Positions 25,243 to 37,867 of a DNA stretch of 64,000 nt are shown here, piece after piece. The translations under genes and the position numbers were made by a program. Where the stretch lies: NCBI RefSeq assembly GCF_036588685.1, contig NC_086386.1, positions 50,081,878 through 50,145,877 of the forward strand, given 5' to 3'. Numbering within the stretch: the stretch's first letter is position 1; every line of letters begins with the position of its first letter. This DNA is from Mytilus trossulus (Eukaryota; Mollusca; Bivalvia; Mytilida; Mytilidae). The notes beneath the pieces were generated by a model. It made no database searches. It was given only the letters and a program-made list of their open reading frames with translations, and was not told the origin of the DNA.

Positions 25243-26371
25243 GCTTGGATATCTGACATTTGTCCATTTGAGTAAATCAGGAGTAACTTTATAAAGAGGT
25301 ATTCGAACATATTATAGTCAGCCGATACATCAGTTTAAAACATACAATAAAAAAAATCGACTTCGCATCGAGAGCCATTTGCCTCCTTCCACTGATTTCA
25401 TTGAAACACGTTGGTGTATTAAAGACCGGGACACTTTTTCAGGACGATTTGTTGAAAGGGACCAAATAAAGTAGGATAACTCTGTGGATTAAAAACGTAC
25501 TATGTACGTTCAGATCGCCATGATGCTTTCACACGGAATATCAATAGTTTACAATTCACTCCTCCGCAATAAATTAAAAAAAATTCAACAAGAACTTTAT
25601 TGTTTTTCCCTCTTTCGTCGCTTCAATTTCGTAACTGCCTTTCGTTCATACAACACTGTTTGCTTCTGTTTCGTATTCAGTTACCATTTTTACAGTGTAC
25701 GCGCAAAATTTTAAAATCAAATTTATTCAATTTGGTGCGAGGGAAAAAAATCGACGGCAAAGCAATCATTTGCGTTTGAAATTGATAAAGGAGGGCGACA
25801 AAGGTCGCGAGATTATTTCTTGAATCCGTCCATGCTGCACATGCAGTTTCCGCTTTTTCAATATAGCCAGGCAAATAAAATACGGCATCACTTTTCATCA
25901 AATGCACGTATTTTCCTCTTATGCAATTTACCCGGTATAGTTGAATTTCATATTATTTCAAATAGAAAAAATAATTTGCCAACCAAAAACTTGTTTTCAT
26001 CGTAAAGCAAATTGAATAAGCTTTCAAACTTAATTTATAGTTTTTACTTGTAACAAGCGGATTTTTTGTCATGTTACTTAAATGGAGAGGCAAAACTTGA
26101 AATTTACGGATGACGAGATAATAATTTAAAACAAAACTTACTGATATGAAGTGTAGAAACCAAGTTGTGTGACTGAGAAATTAATTTGCTTCTTTATATC
26201 GTATACTCAAATTGATGAAATACAATGATATGAAACAAAAGAGTGGAAAACCGGTTTGCGATCACAATTTACGCTACTCCTGAACAGTCTCAGCGTACCA
26301 AAGAAAAAGTTTAACAACAGTTTCAAGTTTTAGGATTTATTGGGAACTTCTCTTTACATTTGATATATTAA

Positions 26372-26535
26372 CAGGGGATAGCGCGAACGCAGTCCCCCAC
26401 ACTAAAAAATTGCGTACCCGAGTTGCCCACATTTGGGGCAATCGCAGGCTTCAGCCTAACCGGAGTGCAATGGAAAGGCCTCGACCTGGGGAGACCGCCT
26501 TTTTGATCACGGTGCTCCCTGTACCAGGTAAGTAT
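26372..26535 (-). ncRNA. U1: U1 snRNA, copy 21
   Basis: Complete 164-nt copy, type C. Confidence 0.96.
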
Positions 26536-27664
26536 GCTTGGATATCTGACATTTGTCCATTTGAGTAAATCAGGAGTAACTTTATAAAGAGGTATTCGAA
26601 CATATTATAGTCAGCCGATACATCAGTTTAAAACATACAATAAAAAAAATCGACTTCGCATCGAGAGCCATTTGCCTCCTTCCACTGATTTCATTGAAAC
26701 ACGTTGGTGTATTAAAGACCGGGACACTTTTTCAGGACGATTTGTTGAAAGGGACCAAATAAAGTAGGATAACTCTGTGGATTAAAAACGTACTATGTAC
26801 GTTCAGATCGCCATGATGCTTTCACACGGAATATCAATAGTTTACAATTCACTCCTCCGCAATAAATTAAAAAAAATTCAACAAGAACTTTATTGTTTTT
26901 CCCTCTTTCGTCGCTTCAATTTCGTAACTGCCTTTCGTTCATACAACACTGTTTGCTTCTGTTTCGTATTCAGTTACCATTTTTACAGTGTACGCGCAAA
27001 ATTTTAAAATCAAATTTATTCAATTTGGTGCGAGGGAAAAAAATCGACGGCAAAGCAATCATTTGCGTTTGAAATTGATAAAGGAGGGCGACAAAGGTCG
27101 CGAGATTATTTCTTGAATCCGTCCATGCTGCACATGCAGTTTCCGCTTTTTCAATATAGCCAGGCAAATAAAATACGGCATCACTTTTCATCAAATGCAC
27201 GTATTTTCCTCTTATGCAATTTACCCGGTATAGTTGAATTTCATATTATTTCAAATAGAAAAAATAATTTGCCAACCAAAAACTTGTTTTCATCGTAAAG
27301 CAAATTGAATAAGCTTTCAAACTTAATTTATAGTTTTTACTTGTAACAAGCGGATTTTTTGTCATGTTACTTAAATGGAGAGGCAAAACTTGAAATTTAC
27401 GGATGACGAGATAATAATTTAAAACAAAACTTACTGATATGAAGTGTAGAAACCAAGTTGTGTGACTGAGAAATTAATTTGCTTCTTTATATCGTATACT
27501 CAAATTGATGAAATACAATGATATGAAACAAAAGAGTGGAAAACCGGTTTGCGATCACAATTTACGCTACTCCTGAACAGTCTCAGCGTACCAAAGAAAA
27601 AGTTTAACAACAGTTTCAAGTTTTAGGATTTATTGGGAACTTCTCTTTACATTTGATATATTAA

Positions 27665-27828
27665 CAGGGGATAGCGCGAACGCAGTCCCCCACACTAAAA
27701 AATTGCGTACCCGAGTTGCCCACATTTGGGGCAATCGCAGGCTTCAGCCTAACCGGAGTGCAATGGAAAGGCCTCGACCTGGGGAGACCGCCTTTTTGAT
27801 CACGGTGCTCCCTGTACCAGGTAAGTAT
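27665..27828 (-). ncRNA. U1: U1 snRNA, copy 22
   Basis: Complete 164-nt copy, type C. Confidence 0.96.
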
Positions 27829-28957
27829 GCTTGGATATCTGACATTTGTCCATTTGAGTAAATCAGGAGTAACTTTATAAAGAGGTATTCGAACATATTA
27901 TAGTCAGCCGATACATCAGTTTAAAACATACAATAAAAAAAATCGACTTCGCATCGAGAGCCATTTGCCTCCTTCCACTGATTTCATTGAAACACGTTGG
28001 TGTATTAAAGACCGGGACACTTTTTCAGGACGATTTGTTGAAAGGGACCAAATAAAGTAGGATAACTCTGTGGATTAAAAACGTACTATGTACGTTCAGA
28101 TCGCCATGATGCTTTCACACGGAATATCAATAGTTTACAATTCACTCCTCCGCAATAAATTAAAAAAAATTCAACAAGAACTTTATTGTTTTTCCCTCTT
28201 TCGTCGCTTCAATTTCGTAACTGCCTTTCGTTCATACAACACTGTTTGCTTCTGTTTCGTATTCAGTTACCATTTTTACAGTGTACGCGCAAAATTTTAA
28301 AATCAAATTTATTCAATTTGGTGCGAGGGAAAAAAATCGACGGCAAAGCAATCATTTGCGTTTGAAATTGATAAAGGAGGGCGACAAAGGTCGCGAGATT
28401 ATTTCTTGAATCCGTCCATGCTGCACATGCAGTTTCCGCTTTTTCAATATAGCCAGGCAAATAAAATACGGCATCACTTTTCATCAAATGCACGTATTTT
28501 CCTCTTATGCAATTTACCCGGTATAGTTGAATTTCATATTATTTCAAATAGAAAAAATAATTTGCCAACCAAAAACTTGTTTTCATCGTAAAGCAAATTG
28601 AATAAGCTTTCAAACTTAATTTATAGTTTTTACTTGTAACAAGCGGATTTTTTGTCATGTTACTTAAATGGAGAGGCAAAACTTGAAATTTACGGATGAC
28701 GAGATAATAATTTAAAACAAAACTTACTGATATGAAGTGTAGAAACCAAGTTGTGTGACTGAGAAATTAATTTGCTTCTTTATATCGTATACTCAAATTG
28801 ATGAAATACAATGATATGAAACAAAAGAGTGGAAAACCGGTTTGCGATCACAATTTACGCTACTCCTGAACAGTCTCAGCGTACCAAAGAAAAAGTTTAA
28901 CAACAGTTTCAAGTTTTAGGATTTATTGGGAACTTCTCTTTACATTTGATATATTAA

Positions 28958-29121
28958 CAGGGGATAGCGCGAACGCAGTCCCCCACACTAAAAAATTGCG
29001 TACCCGAGTTGCCCACATTTGGGGCAATCGCAGGCTTCAGCCTAACCGGAGTGCAATGGAAAGGCCTCGACCTGGGGAGACCGCCTTTTTGATCACGGTG
29101 CTCCCTGTACCAGGTAAGTAT
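28958..29121 (-). ncRNA. U1: U1 snRNA, copy 23
   Basis: Complete 164-nt copy, type C. Confidence 0.96.
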
Positions 29122-30250
29122 GCTTGGATATCTGACATTTGTCCATTTGAGTAAATCAGGAGTAACTTTATAAAGAGGTATTCGAACATATTATAGTCAG
29201 CCGATACATCAGTTTAAAACATACAATAAAAAAAATCGACTTCGCATCGAGAGCCATTTGCCTCCTTCCACTGATTTCATTGAAACACGTTGGTGTATTA
29301 AAGACCGGGACACTTTTTCAGGACGATTTGTTGAAAGGGACCAAATAAAGTAGGATAACTCTGTGGATTAAAAACGTACTATGTACGTTCAGATCGCCAT
29401 GATGCTTTCACACGGAATATCAATAGTTTACAATTCACTCCTCCGCAATAAATTAAAAAAAATTCAACAAGAACTTTATTGTTTTTCCCTCTTTCGTCGC
29501 TTCAATTTCGTAACTGCCTTTCGTTCATACAACACTGTTTGCTTCTGTTTCGTATTCAGTTACCATTTTTACAGTGTACGCGCAAAATTTTAAAATCAAA
29601 TTTATTCAATTTGGTGCGAGGGAAAAAAATCGACGGCAAAGCAATCATTTGCGTTTGAAATTGATAAAGGAGGGCGACAAAGGTCGCGAGATTATTTCTT
29701 GAATCCGTCCATGCTGCACATGCAGTTTCCGCTTTTTCAATATAGCCAGGCAAATAAAATACGGCATCACTTTTCATCAAATGCACGTATTTTCCTCTTA
29801 TGCAATTTACCCGGTATAGTTGAATTTCATATTATTTCAAATAGAAAAAATAATTTGCCAACCAAAAACTTGTTTTCATCGTAAAGCAAATTGAATAAGC
29901 TTTCAAACTTAATTTATAGTTTTTACTTGTAACAAGCGGATTTTTTGTCATGTTACTTAAATGGAGAGGCAAAACTTGAAATTTACGGATGACGAGATAA
30001 TAATTTAAAACAAAACTTACTGATATGAAGTGTAGAAACCAAGTTGTGTGACTGAGAAATTAATTTGCTTCTTTATATCGTATACTCAAATTGATGAAAT
30101 ACAATGATATGAAACAAAAGAGTGGAAAACCGGTTTGCGATCACAATTTACGCTACTCCTGAACAGTCTCAGCGTACCAAAGAAAAAGTTTAACAACAGT
30201 TTCAAGTTTTAGGATTTATTGGGAACTTCTCTTTACATTTGATATATTAA

Positions 30251-30414
30251 CAGGGGATAGCGCGAACGCAGTCCCCCACACTAAAAAATTGCGTACCCGA
30301 GTTGCCCACATTTGGGGCAATCGCAGGCTTCAGCCTAACCGGAGTGCAATGGAAAGGCCTCGACCTGGGGAGACCGCCTTTTTGATCACGGTGCTCCCTG
30401 TACCAGGTAAGTAT
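30251..30414 (-). ncRNA. U1: U1 snRNA, copy 24
   Basis: Complete 164-nt copy, type C. Confidence 0.96.
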
Positions 30415-31543
30415 GCTTGGATATCTGACATTTGTCCATTTGAGTAAATCAGGAGTAACTTTATAAAGAGGTATTCGAACATATTATAGTCAGCCGATAC
30501 ATCAGTTTAAAACATACAATAAAAAAAATCGACTTCGCATCGAGAGCCATTTGCCTCCTTCCACTGATTTCATTGAAACACGTTGGTGTATTAAAGACCG
30601 GGACACTTTTTCAGGACGATTTGTTGAAAGGGACCAAATAAAGTAGGATAACTCTGTGGATTAAAAACGTACTATGTACGTTCAGATCGCCATGATGCTT
30701 TCACACGGAATATCAATAGTTTACAATTCACTCCTCCGCAATAAATTAAAAAAAATTCAACAAGAACTTTATTGTTTTTCCCTCTTTCGTCGCTTCAATT
30801 TCGTAACTGCCTTTCGTTCATACAACACTGTTTGCTTCTGTTTCGTATTCAGTTACCATTTTTACAGTGTACGCGCAAAATTTTAAAATCAAATTTATTC
30901 AATTTGGTGCGAGGGAAAAAAATCGACGGCAAAGCAATCATTTGCGTTTGAAATTGATAAAGGAGGGCGACAAAGGTCGCGAGATTATTTCTTGAATCCG
31001 TCCATGCTGCACATGCAGTTTCCGCTTTTTCAATATAGCCAGGCAAATAAAATACGGCATCACTTTTCATCAAATGCACGTATTTTCCTCTTATGCAATT
31101 TACCCGGTATAGTTGAATTTCATATTATTTCAAATAGAAAAAATAATTTGCCAACCAAAAACTTGTTTTCATCGTAAAGCAAATTGAATAAGCTTTCAAA
31201 CTTAATTTATAGTTTTTACTTGTAACAAGCGGATTTTTTGTCATGTTACTTAAATGGAGAGGCAAAACTTGAAATTTACGGATGACGAGATAATAATTTA
31301 AAACAAAACTTACTGATATGAAGTGTAGAAACCAAGTTGTGTGACTGAGAAATTAATTTGCTTCTTTATATCGTATACTCAAATTGATGAAATACAATGA
31401 TATGAAACAAAAGAGTGGAAAACCGGTTTGCGATCACAATTTACGCTACTCCTGAACAGTCTCAGCGTACCAAAGAAAAAGTTTAACAACAGTTTCAAGT
31501 TTTAGGATTTATTGGGAACTTCTCTTTACATTTGATATATTAA

Positions 31544-31707
31544 CAGGGGATAGCGCGAACGCAGTCCCCCACACTAAAAAATTGCGTACCCGAGTTGCCC
31601 ACATTTGGGGCAATCGCAGGCTTCAGCCTAACCGGAGTGCAATGGAAAGGCCTCGACCTGGGGAGACCGCCTTTTTGATCACGGTGCTCCCTGTACCAGG
31701 TAAGTAT
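31544..31707 (-). ncRNA. U1: U1 snRNA, copy 25
   Basis: Complete 164-nt copy, type C. Confidence 0.96.
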
Positions 31708-32836
31708 GCTTGGATATCTGACATTTGTCCATTTGAGTAAATCAGGAGTAACTTTATAAAGAGGTATTCGAACATATTATAGTCAGCCGATACATCAGTT
31801 TAAAACATACAATAAAAAAAATCGACTTCGCATCGAGAGCCATTTGCCTCCTTCCACTGATTTCATTGAAACACGTTGGTGTATTAAAGACCGGGACACT
31901 TTTTCAGGACGATTTGTTGAAAGGGACCAAATAAAGTAGGATAACTCTGTGGATTAAAAACGTACTATGTACGTTCAGATCGCCATGATGCTTTCACACG
32001 GAATATCAATAGTTTACAATTCACTCCTCCGCAATAAATTAAAAAAAATTCAACAAGAACTTTATTGTTTTTCCCTCTTTCGTCGCTTCAATTTCGTAAC
32101 TGCCTTTCGTTCATACAACACTGTTTGCTTCTGTTTCGTATTCAGTTACCATTTTTACAGTGTACGCGCAAAATTTTAAAATCAAATTTATTCAATTTGG
32201 TGCGAGGGAAAAAAATCGACGGCAAAGCAATCATTTGCGTTTGAAATTGATAAAGGAGGGCGACAAAGGTCGCGAGATTATTTCTTGAATCCGTCCATGC
32301 TGCACATGCAGTTTCCGCTTTTTCAATATAGCCAGGCAAATAAAATACGGCATCACTTTTCATCAAATGCACGTATTTTCCTCTTATGCAATTTACCCGG
32401 TATAGTTGAATTTCATATTATTTCAAATAGAAAAAATAATTTGCCAACCAAAAACTTGTTTTCATCGTAAAGCAAATTGAATAAGCTTTCAAACTTAATT
32501 TATAGTTTTTACTTGTAACAAGCGGATTTTTTGTCATGTTACTTAAATGGAGAGGCAAAACTTGAAATTTACGGATGACGAGATAATAATTTAAAACAAA
32601 ACTTACTGATATGAAGTGTAGAAACCAAGTTGTGTGACTGAGAAATTAATTTGCTTCTTTATATCGTATACTCAAATTGATGAAATACAATGATATGAAA
32701 CAAAAGAGTGGAAAACCGGTTTGCGATCACAATTTACGCTACTCCTGAACAGTCTCAGCGTACCAAAGAAAAAGTTTAACAACAGTTTCAAGTTTTAGGA
32801 TTTATTGGGAACTTCTCTTTACATTTGATATATTAA

Positions 32837-33000
32837 CAGGGGATAGCGCGAACGCAGTCCCCCACACTAAAAAATTGCGTACCCGAGTTGCCCACATTTG
32901 GGGCAATCGCAGGCTTCAGCCTAACCGGAGTGCAATGGAAAGGCCTCGACCTGGGGAGACCGCCTTTTTGATCACGGTGCTCCCTGTACCAGGTAAGTAT
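32837..33000 (-). ncRNA. U1: U1 snRNA, copy 26
   Basis: Complete 164-nt copy, type C, the last before the LINE insertion. Confidence 0.96.
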
Positions 33001-34129
33001 GCTTGGATATCTGACATTTGTCCATTTGAGTAAATCAGGAGTAACTTTATAAAGAGGTATTCGAACATATTATAGTCAGCCGATACATCAGTTTAAAACA
33101 TACAATAAAAAAAATCGACTTCGCATCGAGAGCCATTTGCCTCCTTCCACTGATTTCATTGAAACACGTTGGTGTATTAAAGACCGGGACACTTTTTCAG
33201 GACGATTTGTTGAAAGGGACCAAATAAAGTAGGATAACTCTGTGGATTAAAAACGTACTATGTACGTTCAGATCGCCATGATGCTTTCACACGGAATATC
33301 AATAGTTTACAATTCACTCCTCCGCAATAAATTAAAAAAAATTCAACAAGAACTTTATTGTTTTTCCCTCTTTCGTCGCTTCAATTTCGTAACTGCCTTT
33401 CGTTCATACAACACTGTTTGCTTCTGTTTCGTATTCAGTTACCATTTTTACAGTGTACGCGCAAAATTTTAAAATCAAATTTATTCAATTTGGTGCGAGG
33501 GAAAAAAATCGACGGCAAAGCAATCATTTGCGTTTGAAATTGATAAAGGAGGGCGACAAAGGTCGCGAGATTATTTCTTGAATCCGTCCATGCTGCACAT
33601 GCAGTTTCCGCTTTTTCAATATAGCCAGGCAAATAAAATACGGCATCACTTTTCATCAAATGCACGTATTTTCCTCTTATGCAATTTACCCGGTATAGTT
33701 GAATTTCATATTATTTCAAATAGAAAAAATAATTTGCCAACCAAAAACTTGTTTTCATCGTAAAGCAAATTGAATAAGCTTTCAAACTTAATTTATAGTT
33801 TTTACTTGTAACAAGCGGATTTTTTGTCATGTTACTTAAATGGAGAGGCAAAACTTGAAATTTACGGATGACGAGATAATAATTTAAAACAAAACTTACT
33901 GATATGAAGTGTAGAAACCAAGTTGTGTGACTGAGAAATTAATTTGCTTCTTTATATCGTATACTCAAATTGATGAAATACAATGATATGAAACAAAAGA
34001 GTGGAAAACCGGTTTGCGATCACAATTTACGCTACTCCTGAACAGTCTCAGCGTACCAAAGAAAAAGTTTAACAACAGTTTCAAGTTTTAGGATTTATTG
34101 GGAACTTCTCTTTACATTTGATATATTAA

Positions 34130-34254
34130 CAGGGGATAGCGCGAACGCAGTCCCCCACACTAAAAAATTGCGTACCCGAGTTGCCCACATTTGGGGCAAT
34201 CGCAGGCTTCAGCCTAACCGGAGTGCAATGGAAAGGCCTCGACCTGGGGAGACC
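34130..34254 (-). pseudogene. U1: U1 snRNA copy 27, 3' fragment (nt 40-164)
   Basis: This is the promoter-distal part of the U1 gene split by the LINE. It keeps stem-loops 2-4, the U1A loop, the Sm site and the 3' box. It has lost the splice-site-pairing end and the 5' arm of stem-loop 1, and now lies directly downstream of the LINE poly(A). Confidence 0.96.
34248..34254. repeat. Target-site duplication, LINE 3' side
   Basis: GGAGACC, identical to 39450-39456. On the minus strand it is U1 nt 40-46. The first base of the match could be chance, so the duplication is 6-7 bp. Confidence 0.9.
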
Positions 34255-34266
34255 TTTTTTTTTTTT
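34255..34266 (-). other. LINE poly(A) tail
   Basis: Twelve T on the plus strand directly after the duplication GGAGACC, read as A12 at the 3' end of the element. It marks target-primed reverse transcription of a polyadenylated RNA. Confidence 0.9.
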
Positions 34267-34279
34267 ATATTTCAAACAC

Positions 34280-34285
34280 TTTATT
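34280..34285 (-). terminator. LINE polyadenylation signal AATAAA
   Basis: AATAAA on the minus strand ends 13 nt before the poly(A) run, a normal distance for cleavage and polyadenylation. It lies in the 142-bp AT-rich 3' UTR (34267-34408), which otherwise holds only a short internal repeat (ACAATGTACAATGTA). Confidence 0.75.
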
Positions 34286-34408
34286 CAATAAATCATATAC
34301 ATAGTACAATTATGTTAAAACAGAAATATCACAGATAATACATTGTACATTGTAATATGAAATACAAATATCATGAATATTAACAATCAAATTATACACA
34401 ATATAATA

Positions 34409-37400
34409 TTAGAAGAAGGTTATCACTAACTCTTCATCTTCAACTTTACAAAATAAATCCGATATACACCAAAATTCAATAAATTTTTCCAAAGGAAAAC
34501 GTTCAAAATCTGCTAAAATACGTAATCTTAACTGTTGTAGAAAGAATATATAAATATCATTGGGTAACACATGTTTTCTATCAAACTTTTTCCAATTACG
34601 AACAATCCAAATGGTTTTACAATACAATCCAATTAATAACAGTATAACACTTTTTAACTTTTTACCGGTTACAATAATGTTTCTAAATAAAATATGTTCA
34701 AAGTCTAACAGCAACATGCCATTAGACAATGAAAAAATCCAATTCTTAATTAAAGAAAACAATACTTTAATTTGAACACAGTCACAAAAAAGGTGCTTTA
34801 AAGTTTCTGGTTCTCTTGCACAAAAAGTGCATCTATTACTTTTATATACATTATGATTAAACAATAAATTATTAATTGGTAAAATACCATGAACAATTTT
34901 AAATATCACATCTCTAGAAAATCTATCCATAAATTTATCAAATACATTTTTAAAAACAGGTGTAAATTCTACATCTGGATTTTTTTCAACTATCTTAGGA
35001 GTATAATCAAAACTCTCCAGTAACAATTTATACAAAACTTTTGTGGTTACTCCCCTTATATCACTATTATCACAATCTGTATAAACATCAATACACTTTT
35101 GATAAAAAGGTGAAATGTATTCACTATGTGGTATATTTAAAGACCTGAATTCATCATTATAAAATCGTAATGTGAATCCAACCCAATAAATAGAAAATTT
35201 TACAAACTTTACCTGTCGACTATTTATAATATCACCTAAATGCTTCAAGCGTAACGCTTTCAGCTTACAATTTATATTAATAACATTTAAACCACCACGT
35301 GGTTTATCTAAGTACATATTATTTCTACTCAACATTTCTACTTTACCATTCCATATAAATTGAAAAATACATCTTTGAAACTTTTGAATATAATACTTCG
35401 ACATAAATAAAACACTTCCTACATACCATATTTTAGAACATGCTAATACATTAATAATCAATGATTTTTCTAATAAAGACAAACTTCTAAATCTCCACAT
35501 ATTCAACATTTTTTCAAATTTAATAAAAATAGGATGCCAAATATCATCTTGGGTAATATTATTACCAGTTTTAATACCAATAATTTTCATACTATCGACA
35601 AAATCGATTCCAAATCTATAATTATCTTTTCTATCTTTCCAAGCACCTAACCAAATACCTTTGGTTTTAGTTTTGTTCAACTTGGAACCAGTACCTTTAC
35701 CATATAAATCAATCAAATACAAAAATTTAGTAATACTTTTATCAGTAGTTAAAATACCAGTGCTATCATCAGCAAAAACAGAAATCTTACAATTATCACA
35801 AGTACCAGGTAAATTAATACCTACAATATCTTTATCTTTAATAACTTTTCTAATAAATGGTTCTAAACATAATATGTATAATAAAGGAGATAAACTGCAC
35901 CCTTGTTTTACAGAGCGAGTTATCTTTACAGGATTAGAAATAAAATTATTAACAAGAATACAAGATGACAAATCATTATACAATATTTTAACCCATTTTA
36001 TCAAATTGGGTCCAAAATTAAATTTTTCTAAAACTTTAAACATAAATTCATGTACAATTTTATCAAAAGCTTTCTCTTGATCTAAAGAAACAAAAGCACA
36101 TTTTAAATTTTTCTGGTTTATATAATCAACAATATTACGATGCAAGTGAGCATTATCTAATATAGAGCGACCTCTTAATGCACAAGTTTGGTCTATACCT
36201 ATAATCTTATCAGACACTAGGCCCATTCTAGTACATATAATTTTACTTAAAATTTTAACATCAATATTCAACAAACTAATAGGACGGTAGAATTTAACAT
36301 CATAATGCTTAGCACTATCTTTACATATTAAAGTAATATAACTTAGTTTCTGAGAATCAGACAAAGTATTCTCAGAAAAAATATTTTCATATAATGACAA
36401 TAACATAGGACCAAAAATATCTATAAATGTAAGATAAAATTCTTTTGATAAGCCATCCGGACCGGGTGACTTATTGTTTTCCATACCTTTTAAAGAGGTT
36501 ACAATTTCATCAATAATAATAGGAGTCTCACATAAATTCATATCAAAATCATCTAAAACAGGTAAATCTTCTAAGAAAAAATCCATAACATCTTTATCAA
36601 TAGGTTCATTTGTAAATAACTCTGTATAAAAATCTTCAAATTGTTTCATAATATCAATCTGTTTATCAAAAATGACACCATCTTTTCTAATTTCAGAAAT
36701 CTTTTTCTTTTTACCTTTCTTCACTTCTCTTTGAAAAAAATATTTTGTAACACGTTCACTATTGTCTAAAAGTTTCGCTTTACCTCTTATTTGTGAACCT
36801 CTAAAGTCATTTAAATAATATTGTTTAATCTCATCTTTCAAAACACTAATTTGTTCAAAATAATTACCTGGAGACTTGCTCTCCAATTTACACAACCTAA
36901 AATATCTCTTCTCTAAATCTTTAATAACAGCATGTTTAATTCTATTTTTCTTTTTACAATAATCAATACAAAAAGTTTTAATATTTTCTTTAAAATAATC
37001 CCATACATCAATACATATATCTAAACCATCACTAAATTCAATAAACCATTCTCTAAACTTAATACAAAAAAGTTTATCTGACAATATAGAGTTGTTCAGT
37101 TTCCAATAACCGTTCCCATTCTTGACCTCAGTCACGTTATTTATAGACATAAACACGCAATCATGGTCAGAAAAAGAAAAAGGTAAATTAATACAACGAT
37201 TTACATTAGGTTTTAAATCTGTCGATAGATAAATTCTGTCTAAGCGACAAGAAACATTTGGACTCCGCCAGGTAACATTTACCTGGTTAGGATATAAAGT
37301 TCTATAAATATCAAAAAGTTCAAAATCTAGTACAATAGATTTTAGTTTATCTGCACCATCTAAACCTCTATTAACATTACCACCAATCTTATCTAGTTTA

Positions 37401-37867
37401 GTATTAACAATACAATTAAAATCACCGCCAAATATTTTATAACTCTGTGTCATAACAAAAGGATAAATATCATCAAAAAATTGTTTTCTTTCACTACTTT
37501 CATTAGGTGCGTAAACATTAAATAAACGATATAAAACATTGTCAATTTTAACATCTACATATTGAAATCTTCCATCTAAATCTCGATGGTATTTAACAAT
37601 TACAAAATCAATAGAATGTGAAATAAAGATAGCGGTTCCACGGCTAAAGTTTGAGCCGAAGTTCCAAAAACATCTATACATATCAAAATAGGTATTTAAT
37701 TCATTACTAATAGTTGAATTTGAAACATGTGTTTCTTGCAAAAATAAAATGTGAAAATTATTTCTCAAACAAAAATCTTTCAAAGCATATTGACATTTAA
37801 CGTTAAGTAGACCATTAACATTTAATGATGCTACGTTAATTTTATTTTCTTTTTCAGATATAGTCAT
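34409..37867 (-). CDS. LINE ORF2 polyprotein: AP endonuclease and reverse transcriptase
   Basis: The 1152-residue protein nicks target DNA and copies the LINE RNA onto it. Residues about 8-245 form an exonuclease-endonuclease-phosphatase domain: SLNVNGL (14-20), QETH (44-47, Glu45), YAPN (119-122), GGDFNC (147-152), RLDRIYL (208-214, Asp210) and SDH (233-235), all expected catalytic positions. The reverse transcriptase spans about 450-750: SPGPDGLSKEF (467-477), FYRPISLLN (527-535), LDQEKAFD with catalytic Asp596, QGCSLSPLLY (655-664) and FADD (698-701). C1013-x2-C1016-x8-H1025-x4-C1030 is the zinc motif typical of L1/Tx1 C-termini. Length fits intact Tx1/L1 ORF2. The ATG at 37867 is chosen because the endonuclease starts just after it. 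No frameshift or stop interrupts it. The DNA is strongly AT-rich. Confidence 0.95.
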   Translation of the reverse strand: MTISEKENKINVASLNVNGLLNVKCQYALKDFCLRNNFHILFLQETHVSNSTISNELNTYFDMYRCFWNFGSNFSRGTAIFISHSIDFVIVKYHRDLDGRFQYVDVKIDNVLYRLFNVYAPNESSERKQFFDDIYPFVMTQSYKIFGGDFNCIVNTKLDKIGGNVNRGLDGADKLKSIVLDFELFDIYRTLYPNQVNVTWRSPNVSCRLDRIYLSTDLKPNVNRCINLPFSFSDHDCVFMSINNVTEVKNGNGYWKLNNSILSDKLFCIKFREWFIEFSDGLDICIDVWDYFKENIKTFCIDYCKKKNRIKHAVIKDLEKRYFRLCKLESKSPGNYFEQISVLKDEIKQYYLNDFRGSQIRGKAKLLDNSERVTKYFFQREVKKGKKKKISEIRKDGVIFDKQIDIMKQFEDFYTELFTNEPIDKDVMDFFLEDLPVLDDFDMNLCETPIIIDEIVTSLKGMENNKSPGPDGLSKEFYLTFIDIFGPMLLSLYENIFSENTLSDSQKLSYITLICKDSAKHYDVKFYRPISLLNIDVKILSKIICTRMGLVSDKIIGIDQTCALRGRSILDNAHLHRNIVDYINQKNLKCAFVSLDQEKAFDKIVHEFMFKVLEKFNFGPNLIKWVKILYNDLSSCILVNNFISNPVKITRSVKQGCSLSPLLYILCLEPFIRKVIKDKDIVGINLPGTCDNCKISVFADDSTGILTTDKSITKFLYLIDLYGKGTGSKLNKTKTKGIWLGAWKDRKDNYRFGIDFVDSMKIIGIKTGNNITQDDIWHPIFIKFEKMLNMWRFRSLSLLEKSLIINVLACSKIWYVGSVLFMSKYYIQKFQRCIFQFIWNGKVEMLSRNNMYLDKPRGGLNVININCKLKALRLKHLGDIINSRQVKFVKFSIYWVGFTLRFYNDEFRSLNIPHSEYISPFYQKCIDVYTDCDNSDIRGVTTKVLYKLLLESFDYTPKIVEKNPDVEFTPVFKNVFDKFMDRFSRDVIFKIVHGILPINNLLFNHNVYKSNRCTFCAREPETLKHLFCDCVQIKVLFSLIKNWIFSLSNGMLLLDFEHILFRNIIVTGKKLKSVILLLIGLYCKTIWIVRNWKKFDRKHVLPNDIYIFFLQQLRLRILADFERFPLEKFIEFWCISDLFCKVEDEELVITFF

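Larger units (their letters stand above)
22092..34247 (-). repeat. U1 snRNA tandem array, type C block, left part (1293-bp units)
   Basis: Copies 18-26 and the 3' part of copy 27 lie at a spacing of 1293 bp. Type C markers are GAGAGCCATTTG, CTATGTACGTT, AATAAATTAAAAAAAATTC, ATGCAATTTACCCGG, GTGTGACTGAG and GATATATTAAC. Each unit gives the same overlapping 61-, 70- and 76-codon ORFs on opposite strands. They recur because the DNA recurs and show no domain or coding signature. The block ends where a LINE interrupts U1 copy 27. Confidence 0.94.

Noticed and set aside
34560-36080. Plus-strand ORFs of 71 and 139 codons opposite LINE ORF2
   Set aside because: Antisense shadows of the reverse transcriptase gene, with no independent support.
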